From assembly GCA_017307505.1 (NCBI GenBank), contig JAFKEE010000028.1:1-64000 (forward strand): DNA of 64,000 nucleotides, written 5' to 3'. The DNA comes from Acidobacteriota bacterium (GTDB taxonomy: Bacteria > Acidobacteriota > Terriglobia > Bryobacterales > Bryobacteraceae). Shown piece after piece: positions 45,401 through 53,833 of this stretch. How positions within the stretch are numbered: position 1 is the first letter of the stretch; each line of letters opens with the position of its first letter. A program made the position numbers and the translations under genes. The notes under the pieces were generated by a model. The model saw nothing but the letters and a program-made list of their open reading frames with translations. It searched no databases and was not told where the DNA came from.

Positions 45401-45674
45401 CTGGGGCGGCGTCGTGGGCATCACCAACCACGGCAATCTGGTGGACGGCGGCGTAGTCAACGTACCGGAATTCGGGTTCGCCAATACGAAAGGTGAATGG
45501 ATCATTGAAGGCGTCGGGGTGGAGCCCGACATCACCGTCGAGAACGATCCCAAATCGGTGATAACAGGACACGATCCGCAATTGGAGCGGGCCATCGATG
45601 AGGTGATGAAGCGCATCCAGCAGGGTGGCAAAAAACTGCCCAGCCGGCCCCCGGACCCCGTCAAAACGAAGTAG
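42420..45674 (+). CDS. Tricorn-like S41 serine protease
   Basis: A 1084-residue exported protein. After a signal peptide (ICLLLLSASLAFGQ) come two stretches of PD40/WD40-like blades (repeated SPDG motifs such as FSPDGKWIAFTG and WSPDGRRIVYISDRTGEEELW) forming the tricorn propellers. A Lys/Glu-rich linker (KEAGEKKADDKKPEEKK, about residue 555) precedes a C1-like domain (AQIFNEVWRRYRDFFYAKNM), a PDZ domain (VDVKAGDYLLAVDGEEL) and the S41 catalytic domain with NGGGNVSRML and the nucleophile region NETSASDGDIFPAMF. Tricorn proteases cut peptides released by other proteases. The signal places this one in the periplasm or outside. Confidence 0.92.
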   Translation: MRQICLLLLSASLAFGQTRLLRFPDIHGDKVAFTYSGDIWTAPASGGTATRLTAHPGLELFAKFSPDGKWIAFTGQYDGDEQVYVMPATGGVPKQLTYYPARGPLPARWGYDNQVYGWTPDGKSVIFRSVRDSWAVADSRLYTVPAAGGPAKALPMPTSGPGVMSPDGQKVLYSPLFRDFRTWKRYQGGWQQDLFIYNLKTNDVEAIANSPRTEREPMWIGSKVYFSSDRTGTFNIYEYDPASKKVKELTNSTKWDVRWASADRQGRIVYELNGELQVLEARNGQSKKISIDVPTDGVASRPSIVNVGGQVSGFDLSPKGERALFVAHGDIFTAPIEKGVVRNLTHSSNAHDKAAEWSPDGRRIVYISDRTGEEELWVVNQDGSGQPEQLTTGGHAMRYRPTWSPDSKKIAFSDKDGKLFVLTLSDKSVLEVARDRRGNLRDYVWSPDSGYLAYSLNNPNGFQSVWIWSAAENKARQVTAELFNEYAPAWDPEGNYLWFLGDREYAPIISASEFNYATARNTLIYGLALRKDVKNSFAPEDDQVQIQDEKEAGEKKADDKKPEEKKSIHIDFDGISARVVRVPVPAANYGSLTAVKGHLVYVKAGNPYYGRESETQPAIQIFSLKDRKETTLADGAGGYATSFDGSKMLVRQGGGFSIYDVTPKGRDSKKAVSTADLKLERIPSQEWAQIFNEVWRRYRDFFYAKNMNGYDWEALRQQYAPMLEYVGHRSDLNYIIGEMIAELNSGHAYIDGGAWDRPERPRVALPGARFELDEASGRYKIARIFAGQNEEAVYRSPLTEVGVDVKAGDYLLAVDGEELKANEDPYRLLRGKAGKPVRFTVNSKPELSGSREITFQPLDSETDLIYLEMIEANRARVDKATNGRVGYIHVPNMGAEGIREFIKWYYGQLRKDGLVIDDRGNGGGNVSRMLIERLRRQMLATGFSRNSDEPTTYPDGVMIGPMVCLLNETSASDGDIFPAMFREAKLGPLIGKRSWGGVVGITNHGNLVDGGVVNVPEFGFANTKGEWIIEGVGVEPDITVENDPKSVITGHDPQLERAIDEVMKRIQQGGKKLPSRPPDPVKTK

Positions 45675-45727
45675 GATGAGGGCTCATTTTCGTCCTGACA
45701 AGCAGGGAAGAGGAGGAGGTCGCTAAA

Positions 45728-45784
45728 ATGAAAGATTACCTTCTACTCAATGACGATCTCTTCAAAACTCGCCTATCAGTTTGA
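45728..45784 (+). CDS. 18-codon leader ORF overlapping the helicase start
   Basis: ATG 45728 is preceded at seven bases by AGGAGGAGGT (45711-45720), a near-complete anti-16S match and the best ribosome binding site in the area. The frame encodes MKDYLLLNDDLFKTRLSV and stops at TGA 45782-45784. It overlaps the SNF2 helicase start (45750) in another frame (+1). The helicase ATG itself has no site at a workable distance. The short peptide is therefore probably translated and either couples initiation of the helicase or is its true N-terminus joined by a +1 frameshift or an undetected indel. Confidence 0.55.
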   Translation: MKDYLLLNDDLFKTRLSV

Positions 45785-48700
45785 CCGGCGAGTTCAATTC
45801 CGGGGCCAGGATCTCTTCGCGGGTGGGGCGGTTTCGGTCCGTCAGGCAAGCCCGCGCCATCTGATAGCGGACGTCCAGGGGTCCCGGCCTTACCGCGTAA
45901 ACCTGCGGTACGACAACAACCGCCTGTACGTGGAGTGCAATTGCCCCTATTTCATCGATGAGGGGCCCTGCAAACACGTGTGGGCCGCGGTGATTGCGGC
46001 GGACGATCGCGGAGCCCTGGCCGAAGCGGCAGACGCACGTACACTTCAATTGCGCGACGATCCGCTTCAAAACCAGACTGGGGCGGCTCCTGCCTTTGCC
46101 CCGCCCGCGCCTCAGTTGCCCCTGTGGAGCGAGCAGTTGGGCTCGATCGAAAGGCAGTTTCAAGGCCGCCCCGTGGACGGTCCGGAACTGCCGGCGGACT
46201 TTGAAATTCAATACGTTGTGGAAGGTACAGCCTCCCAATCGGCTGGCACCCTGGTGCTGGACATCTACTTCCGAACCAGGAAGAAAAACGGCGAGTGGAC
46301 GACGTTAAAGGACTTCCGGATCAGCGCCCAGCAGGTTGCCTCGCTGCCGGACCCCGTGGATGTAGAGGTATTGGCGTCGCTGATGGGCGCCCAGGAAACG
46401 TACATGATGTATGCGCCGGCTCTGGGTTCCCAGCGCCGTCGGGCCCTGCCTGCCGCCCTGGCGCGGAGGCTGGTGCCCCAGATGGCCGCGACGGGGCGCC
46501 TGATGGTGAGAGGCGCTGGCGTGGTCGGCGATCTGTCCGAGGCCGGGTGGGACGATGGGGCACCCTGGCAGTTCTGGCTTGACATCCGGCAGGACGACCA
46601 CGACCAGTGGGGCATCGAAGGCTCTCTGCGCCGGGGGGAAGAGCGAATGGATCTGGGCGAGCCGGCGTTGATCTCCAGTGCTGGTTTTCTGTTTGCAAAA
46701 GGGCGCGTGGCCCGGCTCGAGCAGCCCGAGGCTCATCCCTGGATCACCCAGTTGCGCGAGTTCAGGCGCATCCCGTTTCCCGACAGGGAGCGGGATACCG
46801 TCATGGAGCGGCTGCTGGCCAGTCCGGTGCTGCCGCACATGGACTTGGACGACGTGCTCAAGTTCGAGGAGCGCCGCGGCCCCGGTCGCGTTGGCTTGCG
46901 AATCTCACAGAAGCGCGAGATGTGGGGGGAGGAGTATTTCCAGTCGCGACTGATCTTCGATTACGGGTTTGGCTGGAAGGAAGAGTCGTCGCCCGGACGA
47001 GGCTTCTGGTTGCCCGAGGATCGTGTCTTCTTCCTGCGGGACCAGGGACTGGAGGAAGAAGCCCGGGGCATGCTGCGCAGTCTCGGTTTGAGGCCCCCCA
47101 GCGACGGACGCGGCGCCTGGCGCCTGGCGACAAAGGCGATGCCCAAGGTGGTGCGCGAACTTGTGCAGGCGTCCTGGCACGTCGAGGCGGAGGGGAAGGC
47201 GTTCCGGCGCGCGGGCGAGGTCCGGGTGGATGTGCGTTCGGGCATCGACTGGTTTGAATTGCACGGATCAGCGGACTACGGCGATACGACGGTAGAGTTG
47301 CCTGCCTTGCTGGCCGCGCTGCGGCGCGGCGATGGCATGATCCAGCTCGGAGACGGGACGTTCGGCCTGCTGCCCGAAAAGTGGCTGCAGCAATTCGGAC
47401 CCCTGGCGGGACTCGGGCAGAAGCAGGACGACCACCTGCGCTTCCGCATGAATCAGGCGATGCTGCTGGACGCGCTGCTGGCGGCGCAGCCCGCGGTGCG
47501 CTTCGACGAGCAGTTCCAGCTCATTCGCGAACGGACGACCAGGTTCCAGGGCATCCGTTCCATCGAGCAGCCGGCCGGGTTTGTCGGGCAGTTGCGGGAC
47601 TACCAGCGTGAGGGGCTGGGGTGGATGAGCTTTCTCCGCGACTTCGGCTTTGGCGGATGCCTGGCAGACGATATGGGCGTCGGAAAAACGCCCCAGGTGC
47701 TGGCGGCCCTGGAGCAGCGGCGAACCGAAGGCCACGGGCCCTCAATGGTCGTGGCGCCGCGTTCCGTGATCTTCAACTGGCGGCAGGAAGCGGCCCGCTT
47801 TGTGCCCGGGCTTCGCGTGTTGGAATATAGCGGCCTGGCGCGCGACGTGGCTGAGATTCAGGAGCACGACCTCGTCCTGACGACCTATGGCACCGTGCTG
47901 CGGGATGCTCCGCGGCTGGCCGAGATCGAGTTCGACTATCTGGTGCTGGATGAGGCGCAGGCAATCAAGAATGCTTCGACGGCGTCGGCGAAGGCGGTCC
48001 GATTGCTGCGCGGCCGGCACCGGCTGGCCCTGAGCGGCACTCCCGTGGAGAACCACCTGGGCGAGTTGTGGAGCCTGTTCGAATTCCTGAACCCGGGGAT
48101 GCTCGGCGAGGCCAAAGTTCTGCAGATGGCCGGCGGCCTGGCGCGCAATCCCAGTGAGGAGGCGCGGCAGTTGCTGTCGCAGGCGCTGCGGCCCTTCATC
48201 CTCCGGAGGACGAAGAAGCAGGTAGCCCGCGAACTTCCGGACAAAACCGAGCAGACCGTCTACTGCGAGCTGGAGCCGGCGCAACGGCGCCAGTATGAAG
48301 AGCTGCGAGCGCACTACCGGGAGTCGCTGCTGCAGCGCGTGACGGCGCGTGGACTCGGGCGGTCGAAGATGCATGTCCTGGAAGCCCTGCTCCGGCTGAG
48401 GCAGGCAGCGTGCCACCCCGGATTGCTGGATGCCCGTCGGTCCGATGAGCCAAGCGCCAAGATCGACCTCCTCATGGATCAGCTGGAAGAGCTGCGCGAC
48501 GAAGGGCATAAGGCGCTGGTCTTTTCGCAGTTCACCAGCCTGCTTGCCATCGTGCGCGCCCGGCTGGACAAGCTGGGGATCCGCTATGAGTACCTGGACG
48601 GTGCGACCCGGGACCGTCAGGCGCACGTCGAGACCTTCCAGAACGATCCCGAATGCGGCCTGTTCCTGATCAGCCTGAAGGCCGGCGGCCTGGGCTTGAA

Positions 48701-48959
48701 TCTGACGGCGGCGGAGTATGTGTTCCTGCTGGATCCATGGTGGAATCCGGCGGTGGAGGCGCAGGCCGTGGACCGCGCCCACCGCATTGGTCAAACCCGC
48801 CAGGTCTTCGCATACCGCCTGATCGCGAAGGGTACGGTCGAGGAGAAGGTACTGGAGTTGCAGAAGAGCAAGCGCGACCTGGCCGACGCGATTCTGAGCG
48901 AGGACAACAGCCTGCTCAAGAACCTGACCCGTGAGGACTTGGAGTTGCTGCTCAGCTAG
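45750..48959 (+). CDS. SNF2 family DNA-dependent ATPase with SWIM zinc finger
   Basis: A 1069-residue protein. An N-terminal SWIM motif CxCx8CxH (Cys63, Cys65, Cys74, His76) is followed by a region found in bacterial SNF2 proteins (RapA/HepA relatives) and two RecA-like domains. Walker A is LADDMGVGKTPQVL, Walker B LVLDEAQAIKN, motif III LSGTPVENHLGELWSLF. The second lobe has ALVFSQFTSLL, DGATRDRQ, LISLKAGGLGLNLTAA and DPWWNPAVEAQAVDRAHRIGQ. It should translocate on DNA and remodel protein-DNA complexes in repair or transcription. The start is not secure because of the leader ORF described at 45728; the frame is open only from 45732. Confidence 0.9.
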   Translation: MTISSKLAYQFDRRVQFRGQDLFAGGAVSVRQASPRHLIADVQGSRPYRVNLRYDNNRLYVECNCPYFIDEGPCKHVWAAVIAADDRGALAEAADARTLQLRDDPLQNQTGAAPAFAPPAPQLPLWSEQLGSIERQFQGRPVDGPELPADFEIQYVVEGTASQSAGTLVLDIYFRTRKKNGEWTTLKDFRISAQQVASLPDPVDVEVLASLMGAQETYMMYAPALGSQRRRALPAALARRLVPQMAATGRLMVRGAGVVGDLSEAGWDDGAPWQFWLDIRQDDHDQWGIEGSLRRGEERMDLGEPALISSAGFLFAKGRVARLEQPEAHPWITQLREFRRIPFPDRERDTVMERLLASPVLPHMDLDDVLKFEERRGPGRVGLRISQKREMWGEEYFQSRLIFDYGFGWKEESSPGRGFWLPEDRVFFLRDQGLEEEARGMLRSLGLRPPSDGRGAWRLATKAMPKVVRELVQASWHVEAEGKAFRRAGEVRVDVRSGIDWFELHGSADYGDTTVELPALLAALRRGDGMIQLGDGTFGLLPEKWLQQFGPLAGLGQKQDDHLRFRMNQAMLLDALLAAQPAVRFDEQFQLIRERTTRFQGIRSIEQPAGFVGQLRDYQREGLGWMSFLRDFGFGGCLADDMGVGKTPQVLAALEQRRTEGHGPSMVVAPRSVIFNWRQEAARFVPGLRVLEYSGLARDVAEIQEHDLVLTTYGTVLRDAPRLAEIEFDYLVLDEAQAIKNASTASAKAVRLLRGRHRLALSGTPVENHLGELWSLFEFLNPGMLGEAKVLQMAGGLARNPSEEARQLLSQALRPFILRRTKKQVARELPDKTEQTVYCELEPAQRRQYEELRAHYRESLLQRVTARGLGRSKMHVLEALLRLRQAACHPGLLDARRSDEPSAKIDLLMDQLEELRDEGHKALVFSQFTSLLAIVRARLDKLGIRYEYLDGATRDRQAHVETFQNDPECGLFLISLKAGGLGLNLTAAEYVFLLDPWWNPAVEAQAVDRAHRIGQTRQVFAYRLIAKGTVEEKVLELQKSKRDLADAILSEDNSLLKNLTREDLELLLS

Positions 48960-49009
48960 TCGAGATAGGTTAAACTAACAGTATTGGCGGCAGCCACTGC
49001 CCCAATTGC

Positions 49010-49083
49010 TCCCCGATCGTCTAATGGTAGGACAGCGGCCTTTGGAGCCGTGAATCGTGGTTCGAATCCATGTCGGGGAGCCA
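49010..49083 (+). tRNA. tRNA-Gln (TTG)
   Basis: A full cloverleaf can be drawn: acceptor TCCCCGA with TCGGGGA, D stem GTC/GAC, anticodon stem GCGGC/GCCGT with loop CTTTGGA (anticodon TTG), T arm CGTGG-TTCGAAT-CCATG, discriminator G and an encoded CCA (49081-49083). It follows the helicase gene by 50 bases. Confidence 0.95.
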
Positions 49084-49408
49084 TCGTCCTAGCTATCGAT
49101 TCCGCTGAAGCCGATCAGCCACAGACCGCTTAGGTCCTTTGGCATCAGGTTCGAGTCCTTCCTGACCTGCTGCCTCCATGAACGGCAATAGCTGTCCAGA
49201 ACGGCCCCCGTATCTCTGCCTCAACTTCCGTCCTGGCGACCACTCAGGTGGAGGGCAGGATCAGTCACCGCAAGCGCGTTTTTCGCCATCCATCGCGGTT
49301 CCCTCAGAATGGAGCGGACGCTATCGGCTGTTTCAGCCATCCGAATTCGCAGGGCTGGCGCGTCATGGTCTTAGGAGGCATGATTTGATACCGTGAGAGG
49401 AAATCGCC
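49084..49408. other. Gap after tRNA-Gln, no recognisable gene
   Basis: The sequence GTTCGAGTCCTTCCTGACC at about 49149 resembles a tRNA T arm but cannot be folded into a tRNA. A 72-codon plus-strand frame (49178-49396) has no ribosome site and an implausible composition. The end of the gap carries GAGAGGAAA, the ribosome site of the next gene. Confidence 0.5.
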
Positions 49409-49828
49409 ATGCACAACGCAACGATGCAAGATTCTCCGGAGTCCAGAAAAGCGGTCTTTCGAAAACTCGTGGATCTATATGCCGCCGGAGACGTTTCGAC
49501 GCTGGATCAAGTCGTTGCGCCCAATTATGTCGGGCACCCATCAGCGGGTGACCGCGATCGGGAGGGGCTCCGTCAAAGCATCCTGTACTTCCACAACCTC
49601 TTTATCTATAGCAAGGACTCCTTTCACATTGAGGATCAACTGGTCGACGGCGAGAAGGTCGTCACCCGTATGACCGCCAAGGTCCAAATACGAGAGACCG
49701 GGGAACCCGTTACGCTGCTGGGTATCAACATCGCTCGCATTGTGGACGGCAAACTGGTGGAAGAATGGAACACCTGGGAACAAACGAAAGCAACCGAGAG
49801 ACTGAAACCATCCGTACTGAGTGCCTAA
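49409..49828 (+). CDS. SnoaL-like ester cyclase family protein
   Basis: A 139-residue protein of the NTF2-like/SnoaL fold: AVFRKLVDLYAAGDVSTLDQVVAPNYVGHPSAG, the RDREGLRQSILYFHNLF helix, then KVVTRMTAKVQIRETGEPVTLLGINIARIVDGKLVEEWNTWEQ. Members include polyketide cyclases and many small enzymes or binding proteins with unknown ligands, so a specific reaction cannot be given. No polyketide genes are nearby. GAGAGGAAATCGCC provides the ribosome site. It stands alone in a gene-poor region. Confidence 0.8.
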   Translation: MHNATMQDSPESRKAVFRKLVDLYAAGDVSTLDQVVAPNYVGHPSAGDRDREGLRQSILYFHNLFIYSKDSFHIEDQLVDGEKVVTRMTAKVQIRETGEPVTLLGINIARIVDGKLVEEWNTWEQTKATERLKPSVLSA

Positions 49829-49853
49829 CGCGGCTCTGCAGCACCCTGCGTCC

Positions 49854-50109
49854 TCATTCGGTCGATAAAGAAGCAACAGTCAGGTCGTAGTCCCTAATCC
49901 GGGCAACTGCCTCGGGCGAATTACGCGCCACTTGGAAACTGAAGCCGGCTCCGATCGGGTTGTGTCGTCGCTTGGGGAGCGTATCTAAGGTTCTCATCAG
50001 CTTGCGGTGATTTGAGTTCGAAGGTCGTCCAGGGTGCGTAGCCAACAATCTTCGTATTGATTCCATTGGCAGTCCGGGCGTCCGGGATCGACAACTCTTT
50101 TGCTTTCAC
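49854..50109 (-). pseudogene. Short frameshifted gene remnant
   Basis: The N-terminal part is coherent in one minus-strand frame from GTG 50109 (AKELSIPDARTANGINTK, then VGYAPWTTFELKSPQ), and the C-terminal part in another frame ending at 49854 (NPIGAGFSFQVARNSPEA, then VARIRDYDLTVASLSTE). Joining them near 49990-50000 would give one protein of about 80 residues. A single indel thus seems to have broken the gene, or the sequence has an error. TAGGA stands before the GTG. The family is not recognised. Confidence 0.4.
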
Positions 50110-50179
50110 GTTCGAATCCTACCTGAGCCTCAGTTCACAGTTCGACGCGGGCGCACGGAAGATATCCTGACCTGACAGT

Positions 50180-50737
50180 TCATGAGCTCAAGGTTTCCCA
50201 GCCTTCGACGTCGTCAGGGAAGTAGCTTCCTCCCGTTGATTTCCCCGTGTTGAGTTCTACACTAAACGCGCACCATTTGTCGTCGATCGGCGACCACGCT
50301 AGTCCCCTCAATTCGTCCTGGACGATGTGCAGTTGATCGAATCCATCCCACGAAAGCCGTCGAGTGTGCCACATGAGCCCCTTCGGTCCGAGCCTTGCGA
50401 GCGCGAGTCCCTGCCTGCTGAGTATCCACCCTTCCGGATTGTGTACCTCTAAGATGCCTTCTAACGCAGGGAGCGTCCGAAACGCAGTTTTTTCGTTGGT
50501 ATTGACAACCCACAGATCACCGGCGGCGATGACCACCACGTCGACCTCGTTGGGATGAAGACCTGCGAACTGGAGCCCGCCCAAACCGGGCTGGAAGTTG
50601 CCCACCCACACGCCTTCGTCCGTCGTGAACTCGACGACCGTCCCTTCCCGTCCTAGATGGCCCCACTCAGGTGGGAACGCCATCGGCATCGGCCCGTATG
50701 GCGGCAAGCCCGGCAGAATCCGTACGGCAGATACCAT
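50180..50737 (-). CDS. Hypothetical protein, possibly beta-propeller-like
   Basis: A protein of 185 residues from ATG 50737 (the frame also allows 50773). Repeated short strands (TVVEFTTDEGVWVGNFQPG, VDVVVIAAGDLWVVNTNEK, EGWILSRQGLALARLGPKG, ELRGLAWSPIDDKWCAFSVEL) suggest a small beta-sheet or partial propeller structure. There is no signal peptide or membrane segment. The final TGGSYFPDDVEGWETL resembles the ends of small uncharacterised proteins in soil bacteria. No function can be assigned, and neighbours give no hint. Confidence 0.6.
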   Translation of the reverse strand: MVSAVRILPGLPPYGPMPMAFPPEWGHLGREGTVVEFTTDEGVWVGNFQPGLGGLQFAGLHPNEVDVVVIAAGDLWVVNTNEKTAFRTLPALEGILEVHNPEGWILSRQGLALARLGPKGLMWHTRRLSWDGFDQLHIVQDELRGLAWSPIDDKWCAFSVELNTGKSTGGSYFPDDVEGWETLSS

Positions 50738-51361
50738 TCGATTGTCAGCATAGCCCATGCCACTTCGGATCAAAACCGCCTTCCAATTCGACTGGCCGGC
50801 TCCCAGGATGCCCGGCGAGAAGCCACGGCCACGAGTCGGTCGAAACCGTCAGCTGCTTTCGCCGCTGCGGCTGCAGCCGCGGCGCGTCGTCCATACGCCC
50901 TGCGCATTGCGCATTCAGTTTATCGCTGGTTATGCCGAACAGAACGTTCACACCAGGAGGTGAGCTTCAATCGTGCGTAGATCAGCGCATTCAACAATCT
51001 GGCCACCGTTTCGTCGCTATGGTGTGCCGCCGGATGTGACGAATGCCGCTGCCAGTGACTTGGCCCATGGAAACTTGCTTCTCTGAATCGCGGCAAGGCC
51101 GGAAATCTCAAACTGCATCCAGCTCGAACAGAAACCGATATCCATAAGCCGCCAAAGTCGCCCATTTCCGCGATGGTTTCCTGGAACACAAGCTCCGTTT
51201 CGATCGCACCCACCCACACACGGGCTGTCGGTCCCCCCGCAACGAATCACGACATCCTTGAAGGTGCCTTTTGCTTGTGGCAGGATACCAAGGACGGGGT
51301 ATCCCCAATCGGTCAGATCTCGCTCATATCTTTGAAGTTCGCTGAACAATGGAGGAAATCG
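50738..51361. other. Gap of about 620 bases with possible decayed gene
   Basis: No intact gene is seen. On the minus strand, coherent-looking pieces lie in different frames: QRYERDLTDWGYPVLGILPQ from about 51349, and VGAIETELVFQETIAEMG, then FGGLW, from about 51219. This is what a frameshifted old gene would look like, but no family is recognised. The ribosome site GGAGGAAAT of the next gene is at the right end. Confidence 0.35.
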
Positions 51362-53800
51362 ATGAAGAACGGATCGGAAGCGCTAAGGTGCGGTGCGCGC
51401 CTGGCGATAGGTTGCATGACGCTGGCTCTGCTGCCGGCATTCGCGGAAGTGCAGATTATTCCACAGGTTGCCGACGGTGGAGGCTGGTCCACGACAATCG
51501 TGCTCTCGAACAAGACGACTGCCTCGCAGACGGTCAATTTGCGGTTCAATCGGGAGACAACGAACGGCGCTACCGAGGCGTGGACGCCCACGTTCCTTGA
51601 GAATGTCGCCCTCCCCACTTTCAATCTGGCGGCGGGATCCACCATCTTCCTGCACACTCCAGGGACTGCGGCCGCCGTGGCGCAAGGCTGGGGCGAACTG
51701 GACGCCGGTCCAGGAGTCGTGGGCTACGCCATTTTCACCTTTAAGACAGGCAGCACACAGGACGGTACGGCGCCCGCAGTCACAGCGTCCAGCCGCATCC
51801 TGGTACCGTTCGACAACTCAGCGGGCCTCGTCACCGCGGTCGCCATCGCCAATCCGAATGCGATTGGCCAGACGATTCAGGTCAACATCAAAACAGCGGA
51901 TGGGACTACGACCACCGGCGCGCTTCCTCAATTGCCCGCCAAGGGGCATAGCGCTTTCGTCCTGCCGACCCTGTTTCCAGAGACCAGCGGGAAGCGTGGC
52001 TTAGCCGAGTTCTACACCACATCCGGTACGTTCTCCACCATCGCCCTGCGCTTCAATCCCACGCAGGCGTTTGCCTCGGCGCCGGTGTACCCCCAGACCG
52101 GCTCGCCCATTATCGGGGCTACCGTCACCAACCCACCCGCCTCCGGCTCCCAGGTGCAAATCATCCCTCAGGTTGCCGACGGCGCCAGTTGGTCAACGAC
52201 CATCGTCCTCACCAATACAACTACCAGCAACCTCACAGCTTCGTTGAATTTCAGACTGTCGGTCGCAGGTTCAGGCGGAGGCACGGCGGCGTGGAATCCG
52301 ACCTTCCTCGAGAACGTATCCACCTCCAATCTGAATATTCCGGCAGGGTCCACGATCTTCCTTCAGACGCCCGGCACCGCGAGTTCGGTGTCTCAGGGCT
52401 ATGCGGAATTGACCTCGAGCCCCGGCATTAACGGCTACGCCATCTTCACGGCCACTACGGCAAATTCGACCCAGGACGCCACGGCGCCCGCGGTGTCCGC
52501 CAGCAGCCGGCTCCTCGTGCCCTTTGATAACGACACGGCCTCGGGCCTGGTCACCTCGGTAGCGATCGTGAACCCCAACCCCACCTCCGAATCGATCGTC
52601 TTGAACCTTCGCACTGCCGATGGAACGACCACGACGAACCTGAGCGTGGATCTCCCCGCGCAAGGGCACCTGGCCGTCGTCCTGCCCAATCAGTTCGCGG
52701 CGACCGCGGGGACTCGTGGACTCGCTGAGTTCTATACGTCGTCGGGAACCATCGCCTTCATTGCGCTGCGCGCCCGCCCGGGTGGAGCGTTTACCTCCGC
52801 CCCCGCTTACTTCGAGACGGGAGCGCCCATCATCACGAGTGGAAGTGGTGGGGGAAATGGAGGAAACGGAGGCAACGGTTCCGGCAGCAGCGACACGTCG
52901 CCAACTCCGGCCGAGATCGAGAGCTGGATAGCAAAAGGCACCTATGCCTCGGGTACACTGACTCTCAATAGAGCCACCGCGTATGCAACGACCGACACGG
53001 TTGGTGCTGGCGGCGTGACCGCCGTGACCTCCACGACAAAGCTTGATACGTTCTCCGCCGCATTCATGCGGTTTGGAGGCGCCGATCTCCCCAAATCGCT
53101 TCGCGGCGAGCTGCCGCAGGGCTTTCCGAACTTGAATCCCTCCCCTGGCAGCTGCGTAGTCTACAATGCAGGCACGCCGACGAATCCCTATCCCAACATC
53201 ACCACCGTCGGTCTGGACGCGGGTCCGCAGATCACTTCCAGCGGCCCCAATGGCAATCAGTCAGCGTTGCGGCAGAGCACCCAGGTGGTTGGATTCACCT
53301 ACAATGCGCCCAACGTTCCCAATACCTATCTCTCTCCCGGCCGCTACTCGTTCACGGGTCCTGGCGGGGCGGATGTCGGCAGCTTCTCCGGCACACTCGA
53401 CATCGTTCAGGATCTGGTGGTAACCAACAATCCTGACGACTTCAAGGTGATCGACCGCAACAACGGCTTCACCGTGCGTTGGACAGGCGGCGAGCCCTCT
53501 ACACTACTGTCGATCGTAGGCGCCAGCATCACGGTCAATCCACAAACCGCGAGCACAACAGGGACCGCGTTTGTCTGCATTGAGAATACGTCCGCCGGCC
53601 AGTTCACCGTGCCGGCGAACATTCTCTCGCAACTTCCAGCCAGTGGCGTCATCGGCGGTGGAGGCTTCAACTTCATCACTCGCGGAACATTCTCCGTAGC
53701 AGCGAGCGGAAAAGGTTCACGCTTCAGCACGCCCTCAGGTCTGGATATCCTGACTGCTTTCAACTCCTGGTCCTGGAGCTTCACTCCGCAGTACAAGTAA
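51362..53800 (+). CDS. Large exported protein with duplicated beta domains
   Basis: An 812-residue protein with a signal peptide (LAIGCMTLALLPAFAEV). Two tandem domains of about 215 residues each begin VQIIPQVADG(G/A)xWSTTIVL and share LENV, GSTIFL, TPGTA, QDxTAPAVxASSRxLVPFDN, TADGTTTT and RGLAEFYTxSGT. A Gly/Ser/Asn-rich linker (about residues 495-515) leads to a different C-terminal domain of about 290 residues. Such proteins are frequent in Solibacter-type genomes; the duplicated domain is probably immunoglobulin-like and extracellular. GGAGGAAATCG before ATG 51362 fixes the start. Function is unknown; surface adhesion or binding is inference. Confidence 0.8.
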   Translation: MKNGSEALRCGARLAIGCMTLALLPAFAEVQIIPQVADGGGWSTTIVLSNKTTASQTVNLRFNRETTNGATEAWTPTFLENVALPTFNLAAGSTIFLHTPGTAAAVAQGWGELDAGPGVVGYAIFTFKTGSTQDGTAPAVTASSRILVPFDNSAGLVTAVAIANPNAIGQTIQVNIKTADGTTTTGALPQLPAKGHSAFVLPTLFPETSGKRGLAEFYTTSGTFSTIALRFNPTQAFASAPVYPQTGSPIIGATVTNPPASGSQVQIIPQVADGASWSTTIVLTNTTTSNLTASLNFRLSVAGSGGGTAAWNPTFLENVSTSNLNIPAGSTIFLQTPGTASSVSQGYAELTSSPGINGYAIFTATTANSTQDATAPAVSASSRLLVPFDNDTASGLVTSVAIVNPNPTSESIVLNLRTADGTTTTNLSVDLPAQGHLAVVLPNQFAATAGTRGLAEFYTSSGTIAFIALRARPGGAFTSAPAYFETGAPIITSGSGGGNGGNGGNGSGSSDTSPTPAEIESWIAKGTYASGTLTLNRATAYATTDTVGAGGVTAVTSTTKLDTFSAAFMRFGGADLPKSLRGELPQGFPNLNPSPGSCVVYNAGTPTNPYPNITTVGLDAGPQITSSGPNGNQSALRQSTQVVGFTYNAPNVPNTYLSPGRYSFTGPGGADVGSFSGTLDIVQDLVVTNNPDDFKVIDRNNGFTVRWTGGEPSTLLSIVGASITVNPQTASTTGTAFVCIENTSAGQFTVPANILSQLPASGVIGGGGFNFITRGTFSVAASGKGSRFSTPSGLDILTAFNSWSWSFTPQYK

Positions 53801-53833
53801 GGTAACCCAGTCGGCCAGACGGCCTTTGTTTCA

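Noticed and set aside
42789-45581. 930-codon minus-strand frame opposite the tricorn protease
   Set aside because: Shadow frame; the plus strand has all tricorn and S41 motifs.
49178-49396. 72-codon plus-strand frame after the tRNA
   Set aside because: No ribosome site, implausible amino-acid composition and no conserved-looking segment.
49149-50130. T-arm-like GTTCGA(A/G)TCCT sequences at 49149 and 50110 as att sites of an element
   Set aside because: They match each other only over about 20 bases with mismatches, no integrase is present, and the second copy doubles as the ribosome-site region of the frameshifted ORF at 50109.
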